6,602 nt of DNA from Dyella_B sp035486915 (GCF_035486915.1 NZ_DATHMR010000092.1:1-6602); one strand, 5' to 3'. Shown: positions 1 to 6,451, counted from the first letter of the stretch. The notes: generated by a model from the sequence alone, not told the origin. A program made the numbers and translations.

Positions 1-2
1 CG

Positions 3-671
3 TCATCCGACGATGGCCTAGTAACGTGGCAATTCATACAGGAAAAACGCAGCGGCGCGACGATTCCGCAACTGGTGAAAGCACCGGCGAGCGACGTCAT
101 GCGGAAGATCAACGACGATCTCAAACATCAATTCGCACAGGACATCGATGCTGCACTGTCATCCAAACCCGATGGCGAGGCCTCGTGCAATTACAGCGTT
201 CCGTTCGCCAATGCGCGCATCTTTGTTGTCGACAGTACATGCGAATGGGATACGCCGGGTGCCGCACATCCGAGCAGCAGTTGGGAAACCGTGACATACG
301 ATCTGGCCACTGGCAATCCCATCGATTGGACACAATGGCTACGCTTTCCCGATGCATCCGTTGAGCATTTCGACTTCACCACCGGCAAGGATATTGTGTC
401 GCTGGCGCTGCGCCACGAAGTATCCAAGCGCAATGACAACGACTGCACACAGGTGGCTTTCGAAAGCTACAGCTGCGACGGCAACACCTGTTCCAACTAC
501 GGTCACGACGGTAACTGGAAAGACGCGATCAGCTTCTCGCCACGCAAAAATGGCTTGTTCGTTGCATTCAACGATTATCCGGAAGTAGCACGCAATTGCC
601 GCGGCGAAGGTTTCACGTTGCCGTGGAATGCGATACACGCGCTGCAAACGAAACCGCACGGGTGGCCGTAA
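3..671 (+). CDS. Exported DUF4163/DUF3298 (RsiV-like) family protein, 5'-truncated
   Basis: The reading frame is open from the first full codon to the TAA at 669-671 and gives 222 residues, so the true start lies upstream of the window. A GTG at 75 is an internal codon rather than a convincing start, because family-like sequence begins before it (IPQLV just ahead, then a VMRKIND stretch). That opening resembles the DUF4163 pattern 'P.L......v...iN..l', and the end (GLFVAFNDYPEVARNC followed by LPW) resembles the C-terminal part of DUF3298. Proteins of this type are usually extracytoplasmic; the best-known member is the lysozyme-binding anti-sigma factor RsiV. Six cysteines (in SCNYS, STCEW, DCTQ, SCDGNTC, NCRG) fit a periplasmic protein with up to three disulfides, but the signal peptide or lipobox would be outside the window. 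The family call is inference from pattern memory. Being a real gene is well supported by length and sensible composition. It converges on rsmI with 19 bp between stops. Confidence 0.72.
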   Translation, partial: SSDDGLVTWQFIQEKRSGATIPQLVKAPASDVMRKINDDLKHQFAQDIDAALSSKPDGEASCNYSVPFANARIFVVDSTCEWDTPGAAHPSSSWETVTYDLATGNPIDWTQWLRFPDASVEHFDFTTGKDIVSLALRHEVSKRNDNDCTQVAFESYSCDGNTCSNYGHDGNWKDAISFSPRKNGLFVAFNDYPEVARNCRGEGFTLPWNAIHALQTKPHGWP

Positions 672-680
672 CGTCACGCC

Positions 681-707
681 CGTAGAGCGATCACGCTTCG
701 TAGAGCG
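681..707. repeat. Short direct repeat at the convergent gene junction
   Basis: The 9-mer CGTAGAGCG occurs at 681-689 and again at 699-707, 18 bp apart, spanning the gap between the stop of the upstream gene and the stop of rsmI. A 4-bp stem AGCG/CGCT lies between the copies (686-697). There is no T-run and the stem is too weak to call a terminator. No function is apparent, and such a short repeat may be chance. Confidence 0.4.
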
Positions 708-1518
708 CCTTGCGTGGCGCACCCGAGATGGCAGCCGCTAGCTTCGCGGCCTTCGCCGCAGGCAATTCCTGCCGCAATATCGCGAAAACGCGACGACCTT
801 CCGCGAGCTGATCGTCTTCGTGCTCGCCCCGGCCGGCAACGAGGATGACGAACTCGCCGCGCTGCTGATTTGAATCGGACGTCACGCGCTCGAGCAGTTC
901 GGCGAGCGGCTCACCCATCACCGTCTCGAACATCTTGGTAAGTTCGCGCGCTATGACGCCGGGTCTATCGCCACCGAATACGTCGCGCATATCCGTGAGG
1001 CTTTCCACCACGCGATGCGACGATTCGTAGAAAATCAGCGTGCGCGCATCGCCCGCAAGTTCCTGCAAGCGGGAACGACGTGCGGCTGATTTGGGCGGCA
1101 AAAAGCCTTCAAACACGAACCGATCGCTGGGCAAACCAGCCACCGACAGCGCAGCAATCGCCGCACACGCCCCCGGCACCGGCGCACAGCGAATGCTCGC
1201 TTCACGCGCCGCTCGCACAAGCCGAAAACCCGGATCGCTGATCAGCGGCGTGCCGGCATCGGAAATCAACGCGATGGATTCCCCGTCCTGTAAACGCCTG
1301 ACGATCGCTGCGACCGCTTCACGCTCGTTGTGTTCATGTAACGCCATCAAGGGTGTGGCGATGTTGTGCTGGAGCAGGAGGGGGCGGCTGTGCCGGGTGT
1401 CCTCCGCGGCGATGACCGAGACGTTACGTAACGTCTCGATAGCGCGCGCAGAGATGTCGTCGCGATGGCCGATAGGCGTGGCCACGACCCACAGGCAGCC
1501 GGTCTGATGTGATGTCAT
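691..1518 (-). CDS. rsmI: 16S rRNA (cytidine(1402)-2'-O)-methyltransferase RsmI
   Basis: RsmI methylates the 2'-OH of C1402 in the 16S rRNA decoding centre using S-adenosylmethionine, and acts in the cytoplasm on the 30S subunit. The 275-residue protein carries the full set of tetrapyrrole-methylase-fold signatures in order: VVATPIG at 11-17, AAEDTRHS at 37-44, HNERE near 63-67, SDAGTP at 86-91 and SDPG at 94-97 (SAM-binding region), PGACAA at 115-120, GLPSDRF at 128-134, EGFLPPK at 137-143, then LIFYESSHR and ARELTK further on. Length matches the E. coli protein (286). The frame stays open back to a TTG at 1548, but the ATG at 1518 places TGCLWVVATPIG at the usual distance from the N-terminus. 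No strong Shine-Dalgarno precedes it. One oddity is His18 where the family nearly always has Asn (TPIGN). rsmI is divergent from lpoA, an arrangement also known in enterics and pseudomonads. Confidence 0.97.
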   Translation of the reverse strand: MTSHQTGCLWVVATPIGHRDDISARAIETLRNVSVIAAEDTRHSRPLLLQHNIATPLMALHEHNEREAVAAIVRRLQDGESIALISDAGTPLISDPGFRLVRAAREASIRCAPVPGACAAIAALSVAGLPSDRFVFEGFLPPKSAARRSRLQELAGDARTLIFYESSHRVVESLTDMRDVFGGDRPGVIARELTKMFETVMGEPLAELLERVTSDSNQQRGEFVILVAGRGEHEDDQLAEGRRVFAILRQELPAAKAAKLAAAISGAPRKALYEA

Positions 1519-1548
1519 TTTGGGTATCCGTCCGCCACGGCGCGTCAA

Positions 1549-1566
1549 TATGATCGGCTATGATCG
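1549..1566. repeat. Tandem TATGATCG repeat with 10-bp period
   Basis: TATGATCG occurs at 1549-1556 and 1559-1566, separated by GC, so the two copies are 10 bp apart, about one helical turn. Each copy contains a -10-like TATGAT. It could be a duplicated -10 element or two half-sites for a protein that binds one face of the DNA. It lies between the divergent rsmI and lpoA genes. Confidence 0.5.
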
Positions 1567-1595
1567 CGCAATCGCCACCCCTGTCGATAAGAATC

Positions 1596-1600
1596 GAGGA
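1596..1600 (+). promoter_or_regulatory. Ribosome binding site of lpoA
   Basis: GAGGA lies six bases before the ATG at 1607. It decides the start: the same frame is open from an ATG at 1520, but only the 1607 start has a Shine-Dalgarno and directly begins a lipoprotein signal peptide. Confidence 0.8.
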
Positions 1601-1606
1601 ATTTTC

Positions 1607-3457
1607 ATGCGCCTGTGTCGGCTTGCAGCATTGGGATTACTGATTTCACTGGTACTGAGCGCTTGCGTACCGTCCCTGGTGCCGCGCTCGCCCGCTGAAA
1701 TCGCTGCAGCACAGAACGCGGCCGATCTGGCCAACCAGGGGCAGTTCGACCGCGCCGCGCAAGCCTATCTGATGCTTGCCCAGCAAAATTCCGGCCGCGC
1801 CGACCACTACAACCTGCTCGCGGCGGAAGCCTATCGTCAGGAAAACGCGCTCGATCGCGCCGCGCCGATTGTCGCTGGCATCCAGCGCAAGGAACTGACC
1901 GACGACGAACCCTTGCGCCTGGATCTGCTGCGTGCCGAAATCGCATTGCGCCAAAACGATCCGGCCAGTGCATTGCAGCTGACGATGCAACCCAATGTCA
2001 GTGTGCCGCCGAACCTGCGTCCTCGTCTGCTGACGCTGCGTGCCGACGCACAAGCGGGCACTAACGATTTGTGGAGCGCTGCAAGCACGCGTATCGAACT
2101 CGACAACCAATTGCAGGGCCTCGATCGCACGCAAAACCGCGATGCAGCGATATCGCTGCTCGCTCGACTCGGCGTGACCGCGCTGAAAGCGCGCGCAGCC
2201 GCCATGCAGTCCGGCGATCCGATGTTCCCATGGGTGAGCGAGGCACTGGGGCGCCTGGGTGTTACGGTCGCCGCTGCTCAACCAAGCCTGGAACAGCCTG
2301 TCGGCACGCTGGTTCCCGGCAGCAATGCGAGCGTGCGCGAGGGTTACAAGATGCCCGCGCAGATTGCGTTGTTGCTGCCAAACAACGATGGCCTGGTTTC
2401 GATATCCGCCGCGATTCGCGAAGGTTTCTTCGCGGCGTATTTCCAATCGTCCGATACGCATGCGCCGCGCGCGTCGGTTCGCGTGTACGACAGCGGCGGC
2501 AATGCGGCTAGCGCGATCAAGGCGTATGAACAGGCGGTGGCGGATGGCGCACAACTGGTCGTCGGACCACTGACGCGCCCGGAAGTGCTGGGCGTGCTCA
2601 GTCAGGCGTCGCTGCCTGTTCCGGTACTCGCGCTCAATCGGTCGGATAATAAAAATGTCCCCGCCGGCAATGCCAGTCAATTTGCGTTGCTGCCGGAAGA
2701 CGAAGGCGCGCAGGTCGCCGATCACATGATCGACCGTGGTATTCACACAGCGTACGTCGTGACGTCGAACGACGATTTCGCAAAGCGTTCCGCAGTCGCC
2801 TTTAAAACGGAATGGCAGGCGAAAGGCGGCCAGCTGGCGGGTAACGCGCAAATCGCAACCGGCAACGTCAACTACGGGGATGCGATCAACGGTTTGAATG
2901 CCGGCAATGCGGGAAGCGATGCAGGCATCTTCATTAGCATGCGTGTCGATCAGGCGCGTTTGTTGTTGCCGCAGTTGCGTGTCGCACGTATCAATCTGCC
3001 CGTCTTTGCCACGTCGCATATTTACGGCGGCAGCGATAACGCGATTGCAGACCGCGATCTGGAAGGCGTGGAATTTTGCGATGCGCCGTGGTTGTTCGAC
3101 GCGCAAACGGGCCTACCCAGTTACCAAGACGTCGCAGCGCAATTGCCTGCCGCGCGCGGCGCCACGGCACAACTGTTTGCGTTCGGCATGGATGCATGGA
3201 ATCTGGTGCCGTATCTGGACTGGCTGCGCAATCATCCGGGCAGTTATCTGCCCGGCGCCTCGGGCCAGCTCGCTGGCGATACGTTCGGCCACGTGAATCG
3301 CGTGCTGACATGGTTGAAGTTCCAAGATGGCGTAGCGCGTCCTATGAATGGCACGTTGCAAATGGATAACGCGCCGGGCGGTCCCGCACCTGCGGGCAGC
3401 ACGCCTGCGCCGCCCGCTGCACCACCGGCACAACCCGCACAACCTGCAAACGGCTGA
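1607..3457 (+). CDS. lpoA: LpoA/LppC family lipoprotein, activator of penicillin-binding protein 1a
   Basis: LpoA is an outer-membrane lipoprotein that reaches through the periplasm and stimulates the peptidoglycan synthase PBP1a. The 616-residue product starts with a lipoprotein signal peptide: Arg2 and Arg5, a Leu-rich core, and lipobox LSAC with the lipidated Cys at 20. Residues about 30-240 are Ala/Leu-rich and helical (for example NQGQFDRAAQAYLMLAQ), matching the TPR-like N-domain. From about residue 252 (QIALLLPNNDGL) to 585 the sequence follows a periplasmic-binding-protein fold, with VRVYDSGG, AYEQAVADGAQLVVGPL and the closing AFGMDAWNL segment typical of LppC. The last 30 residues are a Pro/Ala/Gly tail, probably disordered. 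Length falls between Haemophilus (about 575) and E. coli (about 678). The gene is divergent from rsmI and its stop overlaps the yraN start by one base. Function in this organism is inferred from family and gene order. Confidence 0.92.
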   Translation: MRLCRLAALGLLISLVLSACVPSLVPRSPAEIAAAQNAADLANQGQFDRAAQAYLMLAQQNSGRADHYNLLAAEAYRQENALDRAAPIVAGIQRKELTDDEPLRLDLLRAEIALRQNDPASALQLTMQPNVSVPPNLRPRLLTLRADAQAGTNDLWSAASTRIELDNQLQGLDRTQNRDAAISLLARLGVTALKARAAAMQSGDPMFPWVSEALGRLGVTVAAAQPSLEQPVGTLVPGSNASVREGYKMPAQIALLLPNNDGLVSISAAIREGFFAAYFQSSDTHAPRASVRVYDSGGNAASAIKAYEQAVADGAQLVVGPLTRPEVLGVLSQASLPVPVLALNRSDNKNVPAGNASQFALLPEDEGAQVADHMIDRGIHTAYVVTSNDDFAKRSAVAFKTEWQAKGGQLAGNAQIATGNVNYGDAINGLNAGNAGSDAGIFISMRVDQARLLLPQLRVARINLPVFATSHIYGGSDNAIADRDLEGVEFCDAPWLFDAQTGLPSYQDVAAQLPAARGATAQLFAFGMDAWNLVPYLDWLRNHPGSYLPGASGQLAGDTFGHVNRVLTWLKFQDGVARPMNGTLQMDNAPGGPAPAGSTPAPPAAPPAQPAQPANG

Positions 3458-3813
3458 TGCGCGCGGCAGGTGCCGCGTTCGAGGAGCGCGCGTGCAAGGA
3501 ACTGGAACGGGCCGGCCTCAACGTACTGGCCCGCAACTACACCACTCGCTACGGCGAGCTTGATCTGGTGATGCGCCACGGCGACGTCGTGGTGTTCGTC
3601 GAAGTGCGTCATCGACTGCGTGCGGCCCACGGCGATGCACTTGCCTCCATCACCGCGACGAAGCAGGCGCGCCTGGTTCAAACGGCGCAGCTCTGGCTCG
3701 CCGCACATCCGAAGCATGCGCATCGTGCCTGCCGCTTCGATGTCGTCAGTTACGACGGGCCGGCAGACAACGCAACGATGAATTGGCTGCAAGGCGCTTT
3801 TGACGCTTCCTGA
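3457..3813 (+). CDS. yraN: YraN/UPF0102 family protein, PD-(D/E)XK nuclease-like
   Basis: This is a 118-residue member of the widespread UPF0102 family, whose fold resembles Holliday-junction resolvases and other PD-(D/E)XK nucleases; its cellular role is not settled. Visible signatures are the N-terminal G-x3-E-x2-A-type helix (FEERACKELERAGL, 8-21), N27, GELD at 33-36 and FVEVRHR at 47-53. Asp36 and Glu49 would be the metal-binding acids. The final position of the E-x-K motif is Arg51 rather than Lys, as in the E. coli homologue. Later SITATKQARLVQTAQLWL and CRFDVVSYDG match the family well. Its A of ATG is the last base of the lpoA TGA (TGATG), and no clear Shine-Dalgarno is present, so translation is probably coupled to lpoA. 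The start agrees with the usual family N-terminus. The lpoA-yraN pair is conserved in enterics and pseudomonads. Confidence 0.94.
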   Translation: MRAAGAAFEERACKELERAGLNVLARNYTTRYGELDLVMRHGDVVVFVEVRHRLRAAHGDALASITATKQARLVQTAQLWLAAHPKHAHRACRFDVVSYDGPADNATMNWLQGAFDAS

Positions 3814-3830
3814 CGCACGAAGAACGCCAT

Positions 3831-3847
3831 GGTGGGATACTTCCATC
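3831..3847 (+). promoter_or_regulatory. Possible hairpin masking the oxidase Shine-Dalgarno
   Basis: GGTGGGA (3831-3837) is the only Shine-Dalgarno-like stretch before the ATG at 3849. It can pair with TTCCATC (3841-3847) across a three-base loop, giving seven pairs of which two are G-U. The stem ends one base before the start codon, so it could limit ribosome entry, or shorten an otherwise long 11-base spacing. Stability is modest and function is inference. Confidence 0.35.
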
Positions 3848-3848
3848 C

Positions 3849-5219
3849 ATGAAACTGCCCGATTCCCTGCTCGATACGCTGCATGCCGTTTTCGGCAAAG
3901 AGGGTTGCTCCACGAATGAAGCGGAGCGGCTGGCCTATGCCTACGACAACTCGCGCCGCAACGCGCTGCCCGACGCGGTGGTATTTGCGCAGGAGCATCC
4001 GCAGATAGAAAGCCTGGTTCGTGTTTGCCGCGAGCACCGGGTACCCGTCATTGCCCGCGGGCGCGGCACAAACACGACGGGCGCCACCGTTCCCGTAGAC
4101 GGCGGTGTAGTGGTGAGCTTCGAACGGATGAACCGTATCGTGCAGATCGATCCGGATAACCGCTACGCGATTGTCGAACCGGGCGTATTGAACGGCGATC
4201 TTCAAAACGCGCTCGCACCACACGGGTTTTTCTGGCCGCCTGATCCCACATCATCGCCATGGTGCAGCATCGGCGGAAACCTCGCGTGCAATTCCGCAGG
4301 CCCGCGCACGGTCAAATACGGCAGTCCGCGCGAAAACACACTCGGCCTGCGCGCTGTCGCAGGTACGGGAGAAGGCTTTCGTTGCGGTACGTATACAAGC
4401 AAAGGCGCGACCGGCTATGACCTTACGCGCCTACTGATCGGCTCGGAAGGCACGCTGGCGTTGATCACGGAAGCCACGCTCAAACTCACGCCCAAGCCAA
4501 CCGGTTTGCGCACGTTGCGCGCAACCTATCGCGATGTAAGCAGCGCGGCGTACGCCGTGGCGCGCATCATGGCGCAACCGGTGACGCCCTGCGCACTGGA
4601 ATTTATCGATGACGTGGCGCTCAAGCTCGCTCGCGATCATGGCGGCGATAGCGTGCCAGTCGCTGGTGCAATGCTGATGATTGAAGTCGACGGCGAGCCG
4701 GAAACCTTGCCATCGGCCGTCGAGGCCGTTTCTCGCGCTGCGCGCGGCGACGGACTGGAAGAACTGCGCGTCGCGCAAACGGCTGAGGAAACGCAGGCGT
4801 TATGGTCGGCGCGCAAAGCGCTGTCGCCCGCGCAACGCACGATATCGCCGAACAAGATCAACGAAGACGTCGTCGTGCCGGTCAGTCGCTTACCTGAACT
4901 GGTCGACGGTATTCGCCAATTGTCGAAGCGGCACGATGTGTTGATCGTGACGTTCGGTCACGCCGGCAACGGCAATCTTCACGTCAATCTGCTTCCTCGC
5001 GACGAGGCAGAGCGCGAGCGTGCGCATGCATGCCTCGCCGAGGTGTTCGCGTTGGTGATTTCACTGCAGGGCACGTTATCCGGCGAGCACGGCATTGGCC
5101 TGGTAAAGCGCGAATTCATGCCGCTCGCCTTGCAACCCAGCACGCTGAGCTTGATGCACAACGTGAAAGCTGCATTCGATCCCGATGGCATCTTGAACCC
5201 CGGCAAGCTGTTGCCGTGA
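3849..5219 (+). CDS. FAD-linked oxidase, GlcD / D-lactate dehydrogenase (VAO) family
   Basis: This 456-residue flavoprotein should oxidise a D-2-hydroxyacid (candidates: D-lactate, glycolate, D-2-hydroxyglutarate) with FAD; the acceptor is unknown. The FAD-binding PCMH domain covers about 38-216: PVIARGRGTNTTGATVP (66-82), VEPGVLNGDL (109-118), PPDPTS (130-135), IGGNLACNSAGPRTVKYG (141-158) and LLIGSEGTLALIT (195-207). The C-terminal FAD-oxidase domain follows, with NEDVVVP (338-344), the metal-binding HAGNGNLH (His371, His378), GEHGIG (His414) and the ending FDPDGILNPGK. Both domains are complete and of normal length. I see no signal peptide, membrane segment or fused iron-sulfur domain, so it is probably cytoplasmic and stands alone. 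It starts 35 bp after yraN and its TGA overlaps the next gene by four bases. Substrate cannot be read from the sequence, so no gene symbol is given. Confidence 0.93.
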   Translation: MKLPDSLLDTLHAVFGKEGCSTNEAERLAYAYDNSRRNALPDAVVFAQEHPQIESLVRVCREHRVPVIARGRGTNTTGATVPVDGGVVVSFERMNRIVQIDPDNRYAIVEPGVLNGDLQNALAPHGFFWPPDPTSSPWCSIGGNLACNSAGPRTVKYGSPRENTLGLRAVAGTGEGFRCGTYTSKGATGYDLTRLLIGSEGTLALITEATLKLTPKPTGLRTLRATYRDVSSAAYAVARIMAQPVTPCALEFIDDVALKLARDHGGDSVPVAGAMLMIEVDGEPETLPSAVEAVSRAARGDGLEELRVAQTAEETQALWSARKALSPAQRTISPNKINEDVVVPVSRLPELVDGIRQLSKRHDVLIVTFGHAGNGNLHVNLLPRDEAERERAHACLAEVFALVISLQGTLSGEHGIGLVKREFMPLALQPSTLSLMHNVKAAFDPDGILNPGKLLP

Positions 5220-5809
5220 GTCGTCGCGATTCGCTGGCACCGTTGCTCGCGGAGATTCGTGCGTGCCGCCTGTGCGCGGCGTACTTGACCGACGGACCAC
5301 GCCCTGTCGTGCAGGCATCGATGTCGTCACGTTTGTTGATCGTAGGCCAGGCACCCGGACGCAAGGTGCATGCGAGCGGCATTCCGTTCGACGATGTCAG
5401 CGGCGATCGTTTGCGCGCGTGGCTCGCTGTCGATCGCACGACGTTCTACGACGCCGAACGTATCGCCATTGTAGGCATGGGCTTGTGTTTTCCAGGCAGC
5501 AGTCGAGGCGCCGATTTACCGCCTCGACCCGAGTGCGCGCCGATGTGGCACCCGCGTCTGCTGCCGCGACTGAAGCACGTGCAACTGACGCTCGCCATCG
5601 GCCAATACGCGCAAGTCGGCATGCTCGGCGAACGTCGTGGGCAATCGCTCACCGACACCGTGCAAGCCTGGCGCACGCATCTTGCCCATGGCGTGCTGCC
5701 ACTTCCGCACCCCAGTCCGCGCAATCAGGCGTGGCTCAAGCGCAATCCTTGGTTCGAGCAGGAACTGCTGCCCGTCTTGCGTCGTCAGGTCGCTCAGGTG
5801 CTGCGCTGA
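5216..5809 (+). CDS. Uracil-DNA glycosylase superfamily protein, family-4-like with variant motifs
   Basis: The 197-residue product belongs to the UDG superfamily, which removes uracil or damaged bases from DNA. An N-terminal IRACRLC carries Cys17 and Cys20, and Cys91 (GLCFPG) and Cys107 (PECAP) complete a C-x2-C-x70-C-x15-C pattern like that of iron-sulfur UDGs (family 4). The first active-site motif is GQAPGRK (44-50) followed by GIPFDDVSGDRL. The C-terminal motif is LPHPSPRN (163-170) followed by WLKRNPWFE. The glycine-rich motif lacks the acidic residue found in UNG (GQDP) or family 4 (GEAPG). The frame is open far upstream, but everything before 5216 overlaps the oxidase. The GTG at 5216 sits in a GTGA overlap with the oxidase stop and puts the CxxC at its normal place, so I chose it. 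Only a weak Shine-Dalgarno is seen, suggesting coupling. Glycosylase activity and substrate are unproven. Confidence 0.87.
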   Translation: MSRRDSLAPLLAEIRACRLCAAYLTDGPRPVVQASMSSRLLIVGQAPGRKVHASGIPFDDVSGDRLRAWLAVDRTTFYDAERIAIVGMGLCFPGSSRGADLPPRPECAPMWHPRLLPRLKHVQLTLAIGQYAQVGMLGERRGQSLTDTVQAWRTHLAHGVLPLPHPSPRNQAWLKRNPWFEQELLPVLRRQVAQVLR

Positions 5810-6426
5810 GAAAAGATCAGGTGCAGGCCGAAGAGCATGAACACCGCACCGGCGCAGCCATCGATCCAGCGTCGAATGCGCAGATAGCCCCGACGCATCA
5901 CCGGCAACGCAAAGCACACTGCCACAAAGGAAAACCACAGCAGCGTTTCGACCACCACCATCGTCCACAAGCCCCATCGCGCCCCTGAGCTGACGCCTGC
6001 ACCGACGAATCCCGAGAAGATGCTGGCGAAATAGATCACCGCCTTGGGATTGGCGAGATTGGTAAACAATCCGCGCGTCAGAGAACGCCACGCGCCTGAC
6101 GTGGTCTGCACCGCCTGCGATTCGGCCGCACCGTTAACCGGCTTGGCAAACCCGGCGCGCAACATCTGCACGCCCATCCAGCACAGATAAAGTCCACCGC
6201 CGATGGCGATCAAACGCTGCAGCCAGATCAGCTTCTGCAACAGCAATTGCAAACCGAGCAGCGCCAGCGCGGCCCACACCGCCACGCCCAACGCGATGCC
6301 AACCACGCCAGCCATCGCCTCGTAGCGAGAACGGCTGATCGCGGTCTGCGAGACGAAAAAGAAATCCGGCCCTGGGATCGCCAAGGCGATGATCTGGATG
6401 ATCGCGATCGTGATGAACAGGCTCAT
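5794..6426 (-). CDS. LysE/RhtB family amino-acid exporter
   Basis: This is a 210-residue inner-membrane protein of the LysE/RhtB translocator family, which exports amino acids or their analogues (homoserine, threonine, lysine and others). Family marks are IPGPDFFFV at 17-25 in the first membrane segment, the second and third segments (GVVGIALGVAVWAALALLG and LIWLQRLIAIGGGLYLCWMG), the cytoplasmic LTRGLFTNLANPKAVIYF motif, and two further hydrophobic segments, the last ending LFGLHLIFS. Length is normal. The frame is open to the window edge, but the sequence upstream of Met at 6426 is Pro/Gly/Arg-rich and not membrane-like; GGAG seven bases ahead supports 6426. Its 3' end overlaps the UDG gene by 16 bp, tail to tail. 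The substrate cannot be told from the sequence. Confidence 0.93.
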   Translation of the reverse strand: MSLFITIAIIQIIALAIPGPDFFFVSQTAISRSRYEAMAGVVGIALGVAVWAALALLGLQLLLQKLIWLQRLIAIGGGLYLCWMGVQMLRAGFAKPVNGAAESQAVQTTSGAWRSLTRGLFTNLANPKAVIYFASIFSGFVGAGVSSGARWGLWTMVVVETLLWFSFVAVCFALPVMRRGYLRIRRWIDGCAGAVFMLFGLHLIFSQRST

Positions 6427-6433
6427 GGGGGCA

Positions 6434-6437
6434 CTCC
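6434..6437 (-). promoter_or_regulatory. Ribosome binding site of the LysE-family gene
   Basis: On the minus strand GGAG lies seven bases before the ATG at 6426-6424. It supports this start over in-frame ATGs at 6453 and 6600, which would add a non-membrane extension unlike the family. Confidence 0.7.
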
Positions 6438-6451
6438 AGGGATGAGCCGAC

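Larger units (their letters stand above)
1519..1606. promoter_or_regulatory. Divergent rsmI/lpoA intergenic region
   Basis: These 88 bp must hold the promoters or leaders for both rsmI (minus) and lpoA (plus). On the plus strand two TATGAT hexamers (1549-1554 and 1559-1564) match the sigma-70 -10 box at five of six positions and sit about 40-50 bp before the lpoA ATG, but I see no good -35 at 16-18 bp from either. On the minus strand a TTGACG (1548-1543) resembles a -35, but a -10 at normal spacing would put the start site inside rsmI. The region is therefore regulatory by position, with exact promoter elements unresolved. Confidence 0.45.

Noticed and set aside
681..707. Terminator between the first gene and rsmI
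   Set aside because: Only a 4-bp stem and no T-run; a short direct repeat is all that can be supported.
1543..1548. TTGACG on the minus strand as the -35 of rsmI
   Set aside because: A -10 at 16-18 bp would be ACCCAA-like and would put the transcript start downstream of the rsmI ATG.
1520..1606. Upstream start for lpoA at 1520
   Set aside because: It would bury the lipoprotein signal peptide 29 residues inside the protein. The ATG at 1607 has the Shine-Dalgarno.
1646..3106. A 486-codon open frame on the minus strand opposite lpoA
   Set aside because: It is fully antisense to a confident lpoA. Its translation is rich in Arg, Gln, His and Cys with no family features, as expected for a shadow frame in GC-rich DNA.
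5030..5215. N-terminal extension of the UDG protein inside the oxidase gene
   Set aside because: The extra residues are a shadow of the oxidase C-terminal domain. The family N-terminus with CxxC begins right after the GTG at 5216.
5263..5988. A 241-codon plus-strand frame across UDG and the LysE gene
   Set aside because: It overlaps two recognised genes out of frame and its product is Arg/His/Gln-rich low-complexity sequence without motifs.
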